From assembly GCF_003347205.1 (NCBI RefSeq), contig NZ_QQBJ01000030.1:1-64000 (forward strand): a stretch of DNA of 64,000 nucleotides, given 5' to 3'. Positions within the stretch are counted from its first letter, which is position 1. The number at the start of each line of letters is the position of its first letter. Positions 45,390 through 52,911 of the stretch are shown in pieces. Source of the stretch: Mycolicibacterium moriokaense (lineage in GTDB: Bacteria; Actinomycetota; Actinomycetes; Mycobacteriales; Mycobacteriaceae). The notes under the pieces were generated by a model. The model ran no database searches. It had not been told where the DNA came from and worked only from the letters and a program-made list of their open reading frames with translations. Position numbers and translations under genes: made by a program.

Positions 45390-46322
45390 TCACGTGACGT
45401 GAAAGAGGTCCTTTCCGTGGAGTTCGAAGATGTCGTTCAACGGCGTTCCGACTGCCACGTTCAAAAACGCCCGCGCGGCGACCGACCCGGGCGTGCCTGC
45501 GTGAATCGCCATCGAGATCTGAGCCCGGGTATCCGGCTCGACGAGGCGGATGGCCCGCGCCGGTCCCGACACCGGCATCGCACGCAACCAGGTGTGCGGC
45601 ACCACGCTCGCCCACGCGCCGGTTGCCACATGTGCGTAAAGCGAGGCGACGGAATCGGTTTCCACCTGCGGCGCGGGAAGCGCTCCGCTGCTCGCGAAGG
45701 CCTTGTCGATGAACTGGCGGAATCGCATATCCGGTGTCAGCAACGCCAGCGGCAGTTGCGCCGCCTCGGCCCACGTGATGGTCCGCGCCGGGGCCACCAG
45801 CTGCTCGCCCGACACCAGCAGCACGTACTGTTCCTCGTACAACGGCACCACCTCGAGGCCCGACTGATCGTCCGGCCCGAAATGCGCGATGGCTGCGTCC
45901 AATTCGAAATCACGGAGTTGGCGGAGCAGTTCTGTGGACGACAACCGGGAGCAGACCCTGACTCTGGCAAGCGGATGCAGAGCGCTGAACGCCGCCACCG
46001 GAAGCGCCGCGGTCGTCGACACCGTCGGCCCCGTTCCGAGCCGCAACGTCGCGGAGATGCCGGACCGCATCGCGGCGGCCTCGGCCTTGAGGGAGTCATG
46101 CTCGGCAAGCATCCGCTTGGCCCAGACAACCAGGCGTTCGCCCTCGGCGGTCAGGCCTTCGAAGTTCTGCCCGCGGTTGATCAGGGTGATGCTCAGCTCG
46201 CGTTCCAGCTTGGCGATCGACGACGACAGCGCAGGCTGCGAGACGTAGCAGCTCTCGGCCGCACGTGCGAAGTGCCGCTCCCTGGCCACCGCCACGAAGT
46301 ACTCCAGCTGGCGCAGCAGCAC
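45390..46322 (-). CDS. LysR family transcriptional regulator
   Basis: 310 aa from GTG 46322 (LLRQLEYFVAVARERHFARAAESCYVSQPALSSSIAKLERELSI). The N-terminal HTH is at residues 1-60 and the LysR substrate-binding domain at about 90-300. The long open frame upstream of the GTG is not LysR-like. It lies 151 bp from oxc on the same strand and is divergent from the PAS-domain gene. The likely targets are oxc-frc3 and itself. Oxalate or an oxalate-derived CoA ester as inducer is an inference. Confidence 0.9.
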   Translation of the reverse strand: MLLRQLEYFVAVARERHFARAAESCYVSQPALSSSIAKLERELSITLINRGQNFEGLTAEGERLVVWAKRMLAEHDSLKAEAAAMRSGISATLRLGTGPTVSTTAALPVAAFSALHPLARVRVCSRLSSTELLRQLRDFELDAAIAHFGPDDQSGLEVVPLYEEQYVLLVSGEQLVAPARTITWAEAAQLPLALLTPDMRFRQFIDKAFASSGALPAPQVETDSVASLYAHVATGAWASVVPHTWLRAMPVSGPARAIRLVEPDTRAQISMAIHAGTPGSVAARAFLNVAVGTPLNDIFELHGKDLFHVT

Positions 46323-46436
46323 GAGTTCCTCCTCGCTGTCGGACGGATTGTATTCAGTATTCGATATTGCGTATGCTAGATGTCTATTGCGAGGATGTCC
46401 AGCGAGCGAGCGATGCGAAAAGGAACGGGGTGTGAC

Positions 46437-46898
46437 GTGACAGAAGGTTCGAGCGTGGCCGGCGTGACCGAGGAATGGCTGTCCACAGCAGTGGTGAAGG
46501 AATCCGCCGAGGCCATCGTGGTCACCGACCCGGCCGGACTCATCCGGCTCTGGAACGACGGTGCGGCCAAGATATTCGGCTACCCGGTCGAGGAGGCCAT
46601 CGGCCAGAACCTGGACATCATCATCCCGGAGAAGCTCAGGGAGCGGCACTGGAAGGGCTACTTCCAGACCATGGCCACCGGCTACACGCGATACGGCGAC
46701 AAGATGCTGAGCGTGCCTGCGAGCCACCGCGACGGCCAGCGGCTGTCGATCGAGTTCAGCGTGGCGCTGCTGCGCGACGACGCCGGCCAGATCGTCGGAA
46801 TCTCGGCGATCATGCGTGAAATCAGCGAGCGTCGCAACGCCGAACGGGAGTTGCGCGCCAAGATCTCCGAGCTCGAGAGCCGCTTGGGGTCGGCCTGA
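46437..46898 (+). CDS. Stand-alone PAS-domain protein
   Basis: 153 aa from GTG 46437 (GGAACGGGG 6 bp upstream); an in-frame ATG at 46380 would add 19 residues. A single PAS domain covers about residues 15-130: VVKESAEAIVVTDPAGLIRLWNDGAAKIFGYPVEEAIGQ..., ending with a PAC segment GISAIMREISERRNAERELR. A short coiled-coil tail follows. There is no kinase, cyclase or DNA-binding output domain. His in RERHWKGYF sits where heme-PAS proteins place their ligand, but non-heme PAS proteins also have it. Divergent from lysR; probably a partner or sensor for that regulator. Confidence 0.82.
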   Translation: MTEGSSVAGVTEEWLSTAVVKESAEAIVVTDPAGLIRLWNDGAAKIFGYPVEEAIGQNLDIIIPEKLRERHWKGYFQTMATGYTRYGDKMLSVPASHRDGQRLSIEFSVALLRDDAGQIVGISAIMREISERRNAERELRAKISELESRLGSA

Positions 46899-46937
46899 CG
46901 GTCCCCGCTTCGCCGACCTCGAGCGGCCGTCGGCCGC

Positions 46938-48359
46938 TCATTCGATGCGCAGCACGCGCATCCGGTCGGTGTAGCCGGCCACCCCGCTGCGGCTTCCGGA
47001 CACCACGACCACCAAGCTGCCGGGAGACGAGATGCCCAGCGCAGCCAGGCGCCTGCTCACTTCGGCCGGGATCGTTTCCGGCGTGCTGGACGCGGCGAGG
47101 ACCGCCGACTCAATTCCCCAGGAAAACGCCAACCGCGCCCTGACGGAGTCGTTGTGCGCGAACGCAATCAGCGGCAACGGCGATCGCTGCCGGGCCAACC
47201 GCATCGCGGTGTCCCCGGAGCGGGTGAAACAACACAGCGCTACCGCGCCGATTCGCCTGCCGAGTTCGCAGGCGGCCGCCGCAACAGCGTCGCTGATGCT
47301 CCCGTCCTCGTCCTCCTGGAGCGCAGGCTCTGGTGTCTTCTGCTGGCGCAGTGCGTCTTCGGCCGTCGCGACGATTCGGCCCATCGTCTCGACCGTATGT
47401 GCCGGGTAGGCCCCGACGCTGGTCTCCGCAGACAGCATCACCGCGTCGGCACCGTCGAAAATGGCGTTGGCCACGTCGGACACCTCGGCCCTGGTCGGCC
47501 GTAGATCTGCCACCATCGAGTCGAGCATGTGGGTCGCCACAATCACCGGTTTGGCCGCTTGCCTGCACAGGGTGATGGCCCGCTTCTGCACCAAGGGAAC
47601 CTGTTCCAACGGCATCTCGACACCGAGATCGCCTCGGGCGACCATCAATCCGTCGAACGCGTGGACGATGGACCGCAGGTCCGAAACAGCCTCGGGCTTC
47701 TCCAGTTTCACCATGACGGGAACTCGCTTGCCCATGTCGTCCATCACCGCGTGCGCGAGCTTGACCTCTTCGGGCGCTCGAACGAACGACATCGCCACCA
47801 TGTCGACACCGAGTTCGAGCGCGAACCTCAAGTCCTCGATGTCCTTCTCGGACAAAGGTGGGACGCTGACTGCGACGCCCGGCAGCGAAATTCCCTTGTT
47901 GTCGCTGACGGGTCCGCCGTGGACCACCTCACATCGGACGTCATCGGCGTCCACCTCGCGCACCCGCAATTCGATTTTGCCGTCGTTGACGAGCAGTCGG
48001 TCGCCGGGTTGCACGTCGGATGCCAACCCGTCGTAGGTCGTCGAGACCCTGTCATGGTCGCCGGCGCATGCGGCCGTGGTGATCGTGACCTCCTCACCGT
48101 TGGCCCAGAACACGGGTCCGTCGGCGAAGCGGCCCAGCCGGATCTTCGGGCCCTGCAGGTCTGCGAGCACGCCGACCGCGCGACAGCGTTCGGCGGCGAT
48201 CCGGCGCACCGTGTCATAGACAGCCGAATGCTCCGCTTGCGTGCCATGACTGAAATTGAGTCGGGCCACATCCATCCCGGCGTCGATGAGTTCGGCCAAT
48301 CGCGGCGCCGTCGACGTGGCGGGCCCCAAAGTGCAGACGATCTTGGCGCGTCGGTTCAC
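46938..48359 (-). CDS. pyk: Pyruvate kinase
   Basis: 473 aa. It converts phosphoenolpyruvate and ADP to pyruvate and ATP. The N-terminal RRAKIVCTLGPATST and ARLNFSHG match, as do the B-domain, and the signature VKLEKPEAV with MVARGDLGVEMPLEQVPLVQK. The C-terminal regulatory domain is present. Found inside the oxalate island, it would drain the 2-phosphoglycerate made by GlxK via enolase. It is likely a second pyk besides a housekeeping copy elsewhere, which cannot be checked in this window. It lies 12 bp downstream of the PanE-like gene. Confidence 0.94.
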   Translation of the reverse strand: MNRRAKIVCTLGPATSTAPRLAELIDAGMDVARLNFSHGTQAEHSAVYDTVRRIAAERCRAVGVLADLQGPKIRLGRFADGPVFWANGEEVTITTAACAGDHDRVSTTYDGLASDVQPGDRLLVNDGKIELRVREVDADDVRCEVVHGGPVSDNKGISLPGVAVSVPPLSEKDIEDLRFALELGVDMVAMSFVRAPEEVKLAHAVMDDMGKRVPVMVKLEKPEAVSDLRSIVHAFDGLMVARGDLGVEMPLEQVPLVQKRAITLCRQAAKPVIVATHMLDSMVADLRPTRAEVSDVANAIFDGADAVMLSAETSVGAYPAHTVETMGRIVATAEDALRQQKTPEPALQEDEDGSISDAVAAAACELGRRIGAVALCCFTRSGDTAMRLARQRSPLPLIAFAHNDSVRARLAFSWGIESAVLAASSTPETIPAEVSRRLAALGISSPGSLVVVVSGSRSGVAGYTDRMRVLRIE

Positions 48360-48371
48360 AGTCTTCCTCTT

Positions 48372-49397
48372 TCAGCGCAATGCGGGTTCGGGGTGCTGCT
48401 GCGGGGCGGCATCGACGTGCAACGCCCCCGGCACAGACGTGCGTGCAAGGAGGTCGGTGGCGGCGTGAACGGTACGAAGCGTGGGCGCCGCGGCGCCTGT
48501 GAGGTCGGCCATCTCCACCACCGCGGTGACGATGGCATCCATCTCCAGTTGTTTGCCCGCCTCGAGATCCTGCAGCATCGACGTTTTGTGGGGACCGACG
48601 TTCTCCGCTCCCCGCAGCCGCTTCTCGATCGAAATATCGGGCGTGCTACCGACTCTCGCCGCGATGTCGAGGGTCTCCTCCATCAGTTGGATGACGATCT
48701 TGCGAGTGTGTGGGTTCTGACAGATCTCGACCATCGTCGCCCTGGTCAGGGCGCTGAGCGGGTTGAAGGCGACGTTGCCCATCAGCTTGATCCAGATGTC
48801 GTCGCGCAGATTCGCCTCGACCGGCGCCTTCAGCCCACCGGCAATCATCGCCTCGCTCAACTCTTCACAGCGTCGTGAGATCTCTCCGGACGGCTCCCCG
48901 ATGGAGAACCTGGTGCCCTCGAGATGCCGGATGACACCGGGCGCCTCGATCGTCGTCGCGGGGTACACCACGCATCCGATCGCGCGTTGCGGCGACAGCA
49001 CCGCGCTGGTGGCACCGCCGGGATCCACCGCTTCGATGCGCCGACCCTCGTATGGCCCTTGCAGTTGGTGGAAGTACCACCACGGGACGCCGTTCTGTGC
49101 GGGCAGCACCGCGGTGTGCTCTCCGAGAAGGGGTTCCACAAGTGGACCGCAGGACGGATAGCTGTGGGCCTTGAGGCCGAGGAACACGTAGTCGACCGGA
49201 CCGATCTCGGCGGGGTCGTCCGTGGCGTTGGGGTGGGCCACGAAGTCGCCCCGGGGACTGAGGATCCGCACCCCGTTTTCACGCATGGCCCGCAGATGCT
49301 GATTGCGCGCGATCAGGTGGACCTCGGCGCCACCTCGGTGCAGTGCAGCACCCCAGTAGGCGCCGATCGCTCCGGCACCGACGACTGCAATTCTCAC
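48372..49397 (-). CDS. PanE/ApbA-family reductase; candidate oxalyl-CoA reductase
   Basis: 341 aa from GTG 49397 (CAGGAG 5 bp upstream). It would be annotated 2-dehydropantoate 2-reductase. N-terminal NADP-binding Rossmann motif RIAVVGAGAIGAYWGAALH, PAQNGVPWW, and the C-terminal ApbA domain with KLMGNVAFNPLSALTRATM, whose Lys is the expected catalytic residue. In Methylobacterium extorquens a PanE paralogue (PanE2) is reported to reduce oxalyl-CoA to glyoxylate. Here the gene is in an oxalate island, upstream of pyk, and divergent from the NADPH-making transhydrogenase with a shared operator. That supports the oxalyl-CoA role by inference. Ketopantoate reduction remains the alternative. Confidence 0.75.
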   Translation of the reverse strand: MRIAVVGAGAIGAYWGAALHRGGAEVHLIARNQHLRAMRENGVRILSPRGDFVAHPNATDDPAEIGPVDYVFLGLKAHSYPSCGPLVEPLLGEHTAVLPAQNGVPWWYFHQLQGPYEGRRIEAVDPGGATSAVLSPQRAIGCVVYPATTIEAPGVIRHLEGTRFSIGEPSGEISRRCEELSEAMIAGGLKAPVEANLRDDIWIKLMGNVAFNPLSALTRATMVEICQNPHTRKIVIQLMEETLDIAARVGSTPDISIEKRLRGAENVGPHKTSMLQDLEAGKQLEMDAIVTAVVEMADLTGAAAPTLRTVHAATDLLARTSVPGALHVDAAPQQHPEPALR

Positions 49398-49446
49398 GGC
49401 GACTCCTGACTGTGGATACTGCATACGGGTTCATCCGGTCTAGTTG

Positions 49447-49457
49447 CATACAGTATG
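49447..49457. promoter_or_regulatory. CATAC-N-GTATG palindrome between the PanE-like gene and pntA
   Basis: CATAC-A-GTATG, 50 bp upstream of the panE-like GTG and 92 bp upstream of the pntA ATG. The 18-mer TTGCATACAGTATGTGAT (49444-49461) is the exact reverse complement of the operator at 35286-35303. A further half-site TGCATAC lies nearby at about 49420. Confidence 0.72.
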
Positions 49458-49548
49458 TGATCTGCTCTACGGTGGCAATGGCTCCCGCCGCGGCGTCGCG
49501 CGTTGGCGGCGTCCGAACGTTCGGCCCGGCCACAGCCAGGAGATGAAT

Positions 49549-50628
49549 ATGACGCTGATCGGAGTGCCGCGCGAACCCGCGGCAGATGAACGCCGTGTTG
49601 CGCTGGTCCCCAAGGTCGTCGAGAAGCTGCATGCCGCCGGCATCGCCATCGTCGTCGAAAGCGGTTCCGGCTCAGGGGCATTGATTCCTGATGAACAGTA
49701 CGAACAGGCAGGCGCCACGATCGGCGATCCGTGGGCTGCCGACTTGGTCGTCAAAGTCAACCCGCCGACTACCGACGAAATCGGGCTGCTGAAGCCGGAT
49801 TCCATCGTGGTCGGCTTCCTCGCACCGCGCACCCGCCCCGAAGTCGCCGAAGGTCTGCGGCTCGCGGGCGTCACCGGCTTCGCCATGGAGGCGATTCCCC
49901 GGATTTCCCGCGCGCAGGCGATGGACGCATTGTCGTCGCAAGCCAACGTCGCCGGATACAAGGCCGTCGTGGTCGCCGCGTCGGAGGCGACGCGGTTCTT
50001 CCCCATGTTGACCACCGCGGCGGGCACGGTGAAGCCGGCCACCGTGCTGGTGCTCGGTGTCGGCGTGGCCGGTCTGCAGGCGCTGGCGACCGCCAAGCGA
50101 CTCGGCGGCAAGGCCACCGGATACGACGTGCGTCCCGAGGTGGCCGATCAAGTGCGATCGGTCGGCGCGCAGTGGCTCGACCTCGGCATCGACGCGGCCG
50201 GCGACGGTGGGTACGCGCGTGAACTCACCGAGCAGGAGCGGGCGCAGCAGCAGAACGCACTGGAGAAGGCGATCACCGGCTTCGATGTCGTGATCACCAC
50301 GGCGCTCGTTCCGGGGCGGCCGGCACCACGACTCGTCACGGCGGCAGCGGTGCAAGGCATGAAGCCCGGCAGCGTAGTGGTCGACCTGGCCGGTGAGACC
50401 GGGGGCAACTGCGAGCTCACCGAGCCCGGACAGACCGTCGTCCGCCACGATGTGACGATCGCGTCGCCGCTGAACCTGCCGGCCACCATGCCCGAACACG
50501 CCAGCGAGCTGTATGCCAAGAACATCGCGTCGCTGCTGGACCTGTTGATCAAGGACGGCGAGGTGGCACCCGATTTCGACGACGAAATCGTCGCCGCCTC
50601 ATGCGTCACGCGCGAGGGGAACAAGTAG
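49549..50628 (+). CDS. pntAA: NAD(P) transhydrogenase subunit alpha, soluble NAD-binding part
   Basis: 359 aa from ATG 49549 (CAGGAG 7-9 bp upstream; an ATG at 49543 is too close to the RBS). Domain I of proton-translocating transhydrogenase: IGVPREPAADERRVALVPK at the N-terminus and the NAD-binding motif VLVLGVGVAGLQALATAKRLGG near residue 170. It binds NADH and gives hydride to PntB. It is followed by pntAB (2-nt gap) and pntB. Its product would turn NADH from formate oxidation into NADPH for the reductase arm. Confidence 0.95.
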   Translation: MTLIGVPREPAADERRVALVPKVVEKLHAAGIAIVVESGSGSGALIPDEQYEQAGATIGDPWAADLVVKVNPPTTDEIGLLKPDSIVVGFLAPRTRPEVAEGLRLAGVTGFAMEAIPRISRAQAMDALSSQANVAGYKAVVVAASEATRFFPMLTTAAGTVKPATVLVLGVGVAGLQALATAKRLGGKATGYDVRPEVADQVRSVGAQWLDLGIDAAGDGGYARELTEQERAQQQNALEKAITGFDVVITTALVPGRPAPRLVTAAAVQGMKPGSVVVDLAGETGGNCELTEPGQTVVRHDVTIASPLNLPATMPEHASELYAKNIASLLDLLIKDGEVAPDFDDEIVAASCVTREGNK

Positions 50629-50630
50629 CG

Positions 50631-50963
50631 ATGTACGACCAACTACTGGCGAATCTGGCGATCCTGGTGCTGTCCGGGTTCGTCGGGTTCTCGGTGATCT
50701 CCAAGGTGCCGAACACCCTGCACACCCCGCTGATGTCGGGCACCAACGCGATCCACGGCATCGTGCTGATCGGCGCCCTGGTCGTCTTGGGTCGCGTCGA
50801 GCACCCCAGCCTCGCCGTGCAGATCATCCTGTTCGTCGCGGTGGTCTTCGGAACGCTCAACGTGGTCGGCGGCTTCGTGGTCACCGACCGCATGCTCGGC
50901 ATGTTCAAGGGCAAGAAGCCAGAAAAGGCTGCCGCCGCCGGAACGAACGGGCAAGCGTCATGA
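50631..50963 (+). CDS. pntAB: NAD(P) transhydrogenase subunit alpha 2, membrane part
   Basis: 110 aa with three hydrophobic helices (LLANLAILVLSGFVGFSVI, AIHGIVLIGALVVLG, LAVQIILFVAVVFGTLNVVGG). This is the separate C-terminal membrane part of PntA, as in three-gene pnt operons. The motif SKVPNTLHTPLMSGTNAIHG is strongly conserved in the family. ATGA overlap with pntB. Confidence 0.94.
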   Translation: MYDQLLANLAILVLSGFVGFSVISKVPNTLHTPLMSGTNAIHGIVLIGALVVLGRVEHPSLAVQIILFVAVVFGTLNVVGGFVVTDRMLGMFKGKKPEKAAAAGTNGQAS

Positions 50964-52384
50964 GCTATCTCGTGACGGTGCTGTACATCATCGCGCTCGC
51001 GATGTTCATCTACGGCCTGATGGGTCTGACCGGGCCCAAGACCGCGGTGCGCGGCAACTGGATCGCGGGCGCAGGCATGGCCGTGGCAGTCGTGGCGACC
51101 CTGATCGCGATCCGCCACACCGAGAACTGGGGCCTGATCATCGCGGGCCTGCTCCTCGGCGTGGCACTCGGAGTGCCACCGGCCCGGATGACGAAGATGA
51201 CGGCGATGCCCCAGCTGGTCGCCCTGTTCAACGGCGTGGGCGGTGGCACGGTCGCACTGATTGCGCTGTCGGAATTCATTGACACATCGGGATTCTCGGC
51301 GTTCCAGCACGGCGAGCAGCCGACGGTGCACATCGTGGTGGCGTCGCTGTTCGCCGCGATCATCGGGTCGATTTCGTTCTGGGGTTCGATCATCGCGTTC
51401 GGCAAGCTGCAGGAGATCCTGCCCGGCCGCCCGATCGGCATCGGCAAGGCGCAGCAGCCCCTCAACCTGTTGCTCCTCGCGGGTGCGGTGGCGGCCGCGG
51501 TGGCGATCGGATTGGCCGCGCATCCCGGCAGTGGCGGGGCGTCGCTGTGGTGGATGGTCGGGCTGCTGGTCGCCGCGGCCGTGCTGGGCCTGATGGTGGT
51601 GCTGCCGATCGGCGGCGCCGACATGCCGGTGGTCATCTCGCTGTTGAACGCCCTGACCGGATTGTCCGCGGCGGCAGCAGGTCTGGCACTGAACAACACC
51701 TCGATGATCGTGGCCGGCATGATCGTCGGCGCGTCGGGTTCGATCCTGACCAACCTCATGGCCAAGGCGATGAACCGCTCCATCCCCGCGATTGTGGCCG
51801 GTGGCTTCGGTGGCGGTGGCGCGGCCGCGTCGAGCGACGACGGTGCCGACAAAGTGGTGAAGGCAACGTCGGCGGCCGACGCCGCGATCCAGATGGCTTA
51901 CGCCAACCAGGTGATCGTGGTGCCCGGCTACGGCTTGGCGGTCGCGCAGGCCCAGCATGCCGTCAAGGACCTTGCGGGCATGCTCGAACAGCGCGGAGTG
52001 CAGGTCAAGTACGCGATCCACCCTGTCGCGGGGCGGATGCCGGGGCACATGAACGTGCTACTGGCCGAGGCCGACGTCGAATACGACGCCATGAAGGAAA
52101 TGGACGACATCAACGACGAATTCGGCCGCACCGACGTGACGATCGTCATCGGCGCCAACGACGTCACCAACCCGGCGGCCCGCAACGATCCGAGCTCACC
52201 GATCCACGGCATGCCGATCCTGAATGTGGACCAGTCCAGGTCGGTGATCGTGCTGAAGAGGTCGATGAACTCCGGCTTCGCCGGCATCGAGAACCCGCTG
52301 TTCTACGCCGACGGCACCACCATGCTGTTCGGGGATGCCAAGAAGTCGGTCGGCGAAGTCGCGGAGGAACTCAAGGTCCTCTGA
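50960..52384 (+). CDS. pntB: NAD(P) transhydrogenase subunit beta
   Basis: 474 aa. The N-terminal 270 residues form about nine TM helices of the proton channel. The C-terminal 190 residues are the NADP-binding domain III, with VIVVPGYGLAVAQAQHAVKDLA, HPVAGRMPGHMNVLLAEA and VIGANDVTNPAARNDPSSPIHGMP. It couples proton entry to NADP+ reduction. Last gene of the pnt operon and of the island; a remnant of an acyl-CoA dehydrogenase end lies just after it. Confidence 0.95.
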   Translation: MSYLVTVLYIIALAMFIYGLMGLTGPKTAVRGNWIAGAGMAVAVVATLIAIRHTENWGLIIAGLLLGVALGVPPARMTKMTAMPQLVALFNGVGGGTVALIALSEFIDTSGFSAFQHGEQPTVHIVVASLFAAIIGSISFWGSIIAFGKLQEILPGRPIGIGKAQQPLNLLLLAGAVAAAVAIGLAAHPGSGGASLWWMVGLLVAAAVLGLMVVLPIGGADMPVVISLLNALTGLSAAAAGLALNNTSMIVAGMIVGASGSILTNLMAKAMNRSIPAIVAGGFGGGGAAASSDDGADKVVKATSAADAAIQMAYANQVIVVPGYGLAVAQAQHAVKDLAGMLEQRGVQVKYAIHPVAGRMPGHMNVLLAEADVEYDAMKEMDDINDEFGRTDVTIVIGANDVTNPAARNDPSSPIHGMPILNVDQSRSVIVLKRSMNSGFAGIENPLFYADGTTMLFGDAKKSVGEVAEELKVL

Positions 52385-52399
52385 CCGTCGCGACCGGCA

Positions 52400-52440
52400 C
52401 ACACGAACGCGCTGCGGCCCGTCAGCGACCGGCCGACGTT
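52400..52440 (-). pseudogene. Short remnant resembling the 3' end of the acyl-CoA dehydrogenase gene
   Basis: Read on the minus strand it encodes VGRSLTGRSAFV, against VGRSLTGLSAFV-stop at the end of the acyl-CoA dehydrogenase gene at 52912. At the nucleotide level, ACACGAACGCGCT and several downstream blocks match 52914-52951, roughly four bases in five over about 38 bp. The stop codon is lost and no further homology extends. It is probably a duplication or insertion scar at the edge of the pnt block. Confidence 0.6.
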
Positions 52441-52522
52441 GTGCTTCACGGCGCGGGTTGCTTCGACTGAGCAGAATGTCACCACGTTGTGCGCAGTTTC
52501 TGGCCCGCAAAACGATCGCGAA

Positions 52523-52900
52523 TCAGAGCCTCAGCAGCACCATCACCAACGCGGCCAGGCCGAGCGCGGCGATCAGCGCCGCCATGACCGAGGCCAGCGA
52601 ATACGGCGTCGGCCCGAATTCCTTCTTCAGGGCCTTCATCTCGACCCGATGCTGGAACCACGCCAGCGTTAGCGCCGTCAGCCCCACGACGATCATCAGC
52701 AGCCCGATCAGCCACGGGCTGAAGACGGGCCTGCGCACCTGCTCCGACGTCGCGAGGTACTGGAAGAACTTGAAGATGGTGAAGCCGAACGCGATCAGCG
52801 ACGTGCTGGTGCGTATCCACGCCATCAACGTTCGCTCGTGAGCCAGCCGCGTGCGGTCCGCCGCGAGCCGGGTCGATGTGTCGAGCTGTCGGTCTGCCAT
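52523..52900 (-). CDS. DUF202 (YidH) family membrane protein
   Basis: 125 aa from ATG 52900. DUF202 signature near the N-terminus: LAADRTRLAHERTLMAWIRTSTSLIAFGFTIFKFF, in which the charged R-T-x-LA-ER-T-x-LA-W-R region precedes TM1. Three TM helices are predicted. The function of the family is unknown. It lies 11 bp downstream of the acyl-CoA dehydrogenase gene on the same strand. Confidence 0.85.
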   Translation of the reverse strand: MADRQLDTSTRLAADRTRLAHERTLMAWIRTSTSLIAFGFTIFKFFQYLATSEQVRRPVFSPWLIGLLMIVVGLTALTLAWFQHRVEMKALKKEFGPTPYSLASVMAALIAALGLAALVMVLLRL

Positions 52901-52911
52901 CGGCAACAGGC

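Noticed and set aside
9115-52440. A tRNA-integrated genomic island with att repeats and integrase
   Set aside because: No integrase, transposase or duplicated tRNA end was seen in the window. The accessory nature of the region is inferred only from gene content.
52303-52485. A 60-codon minus-strand gene after pntB
   Set aside because: Its only recognisable part is the VGRSLTGRSAFV scrap of an acyl-CoA dehydrogenase end; the remainder is non-conserved-looking sequence.
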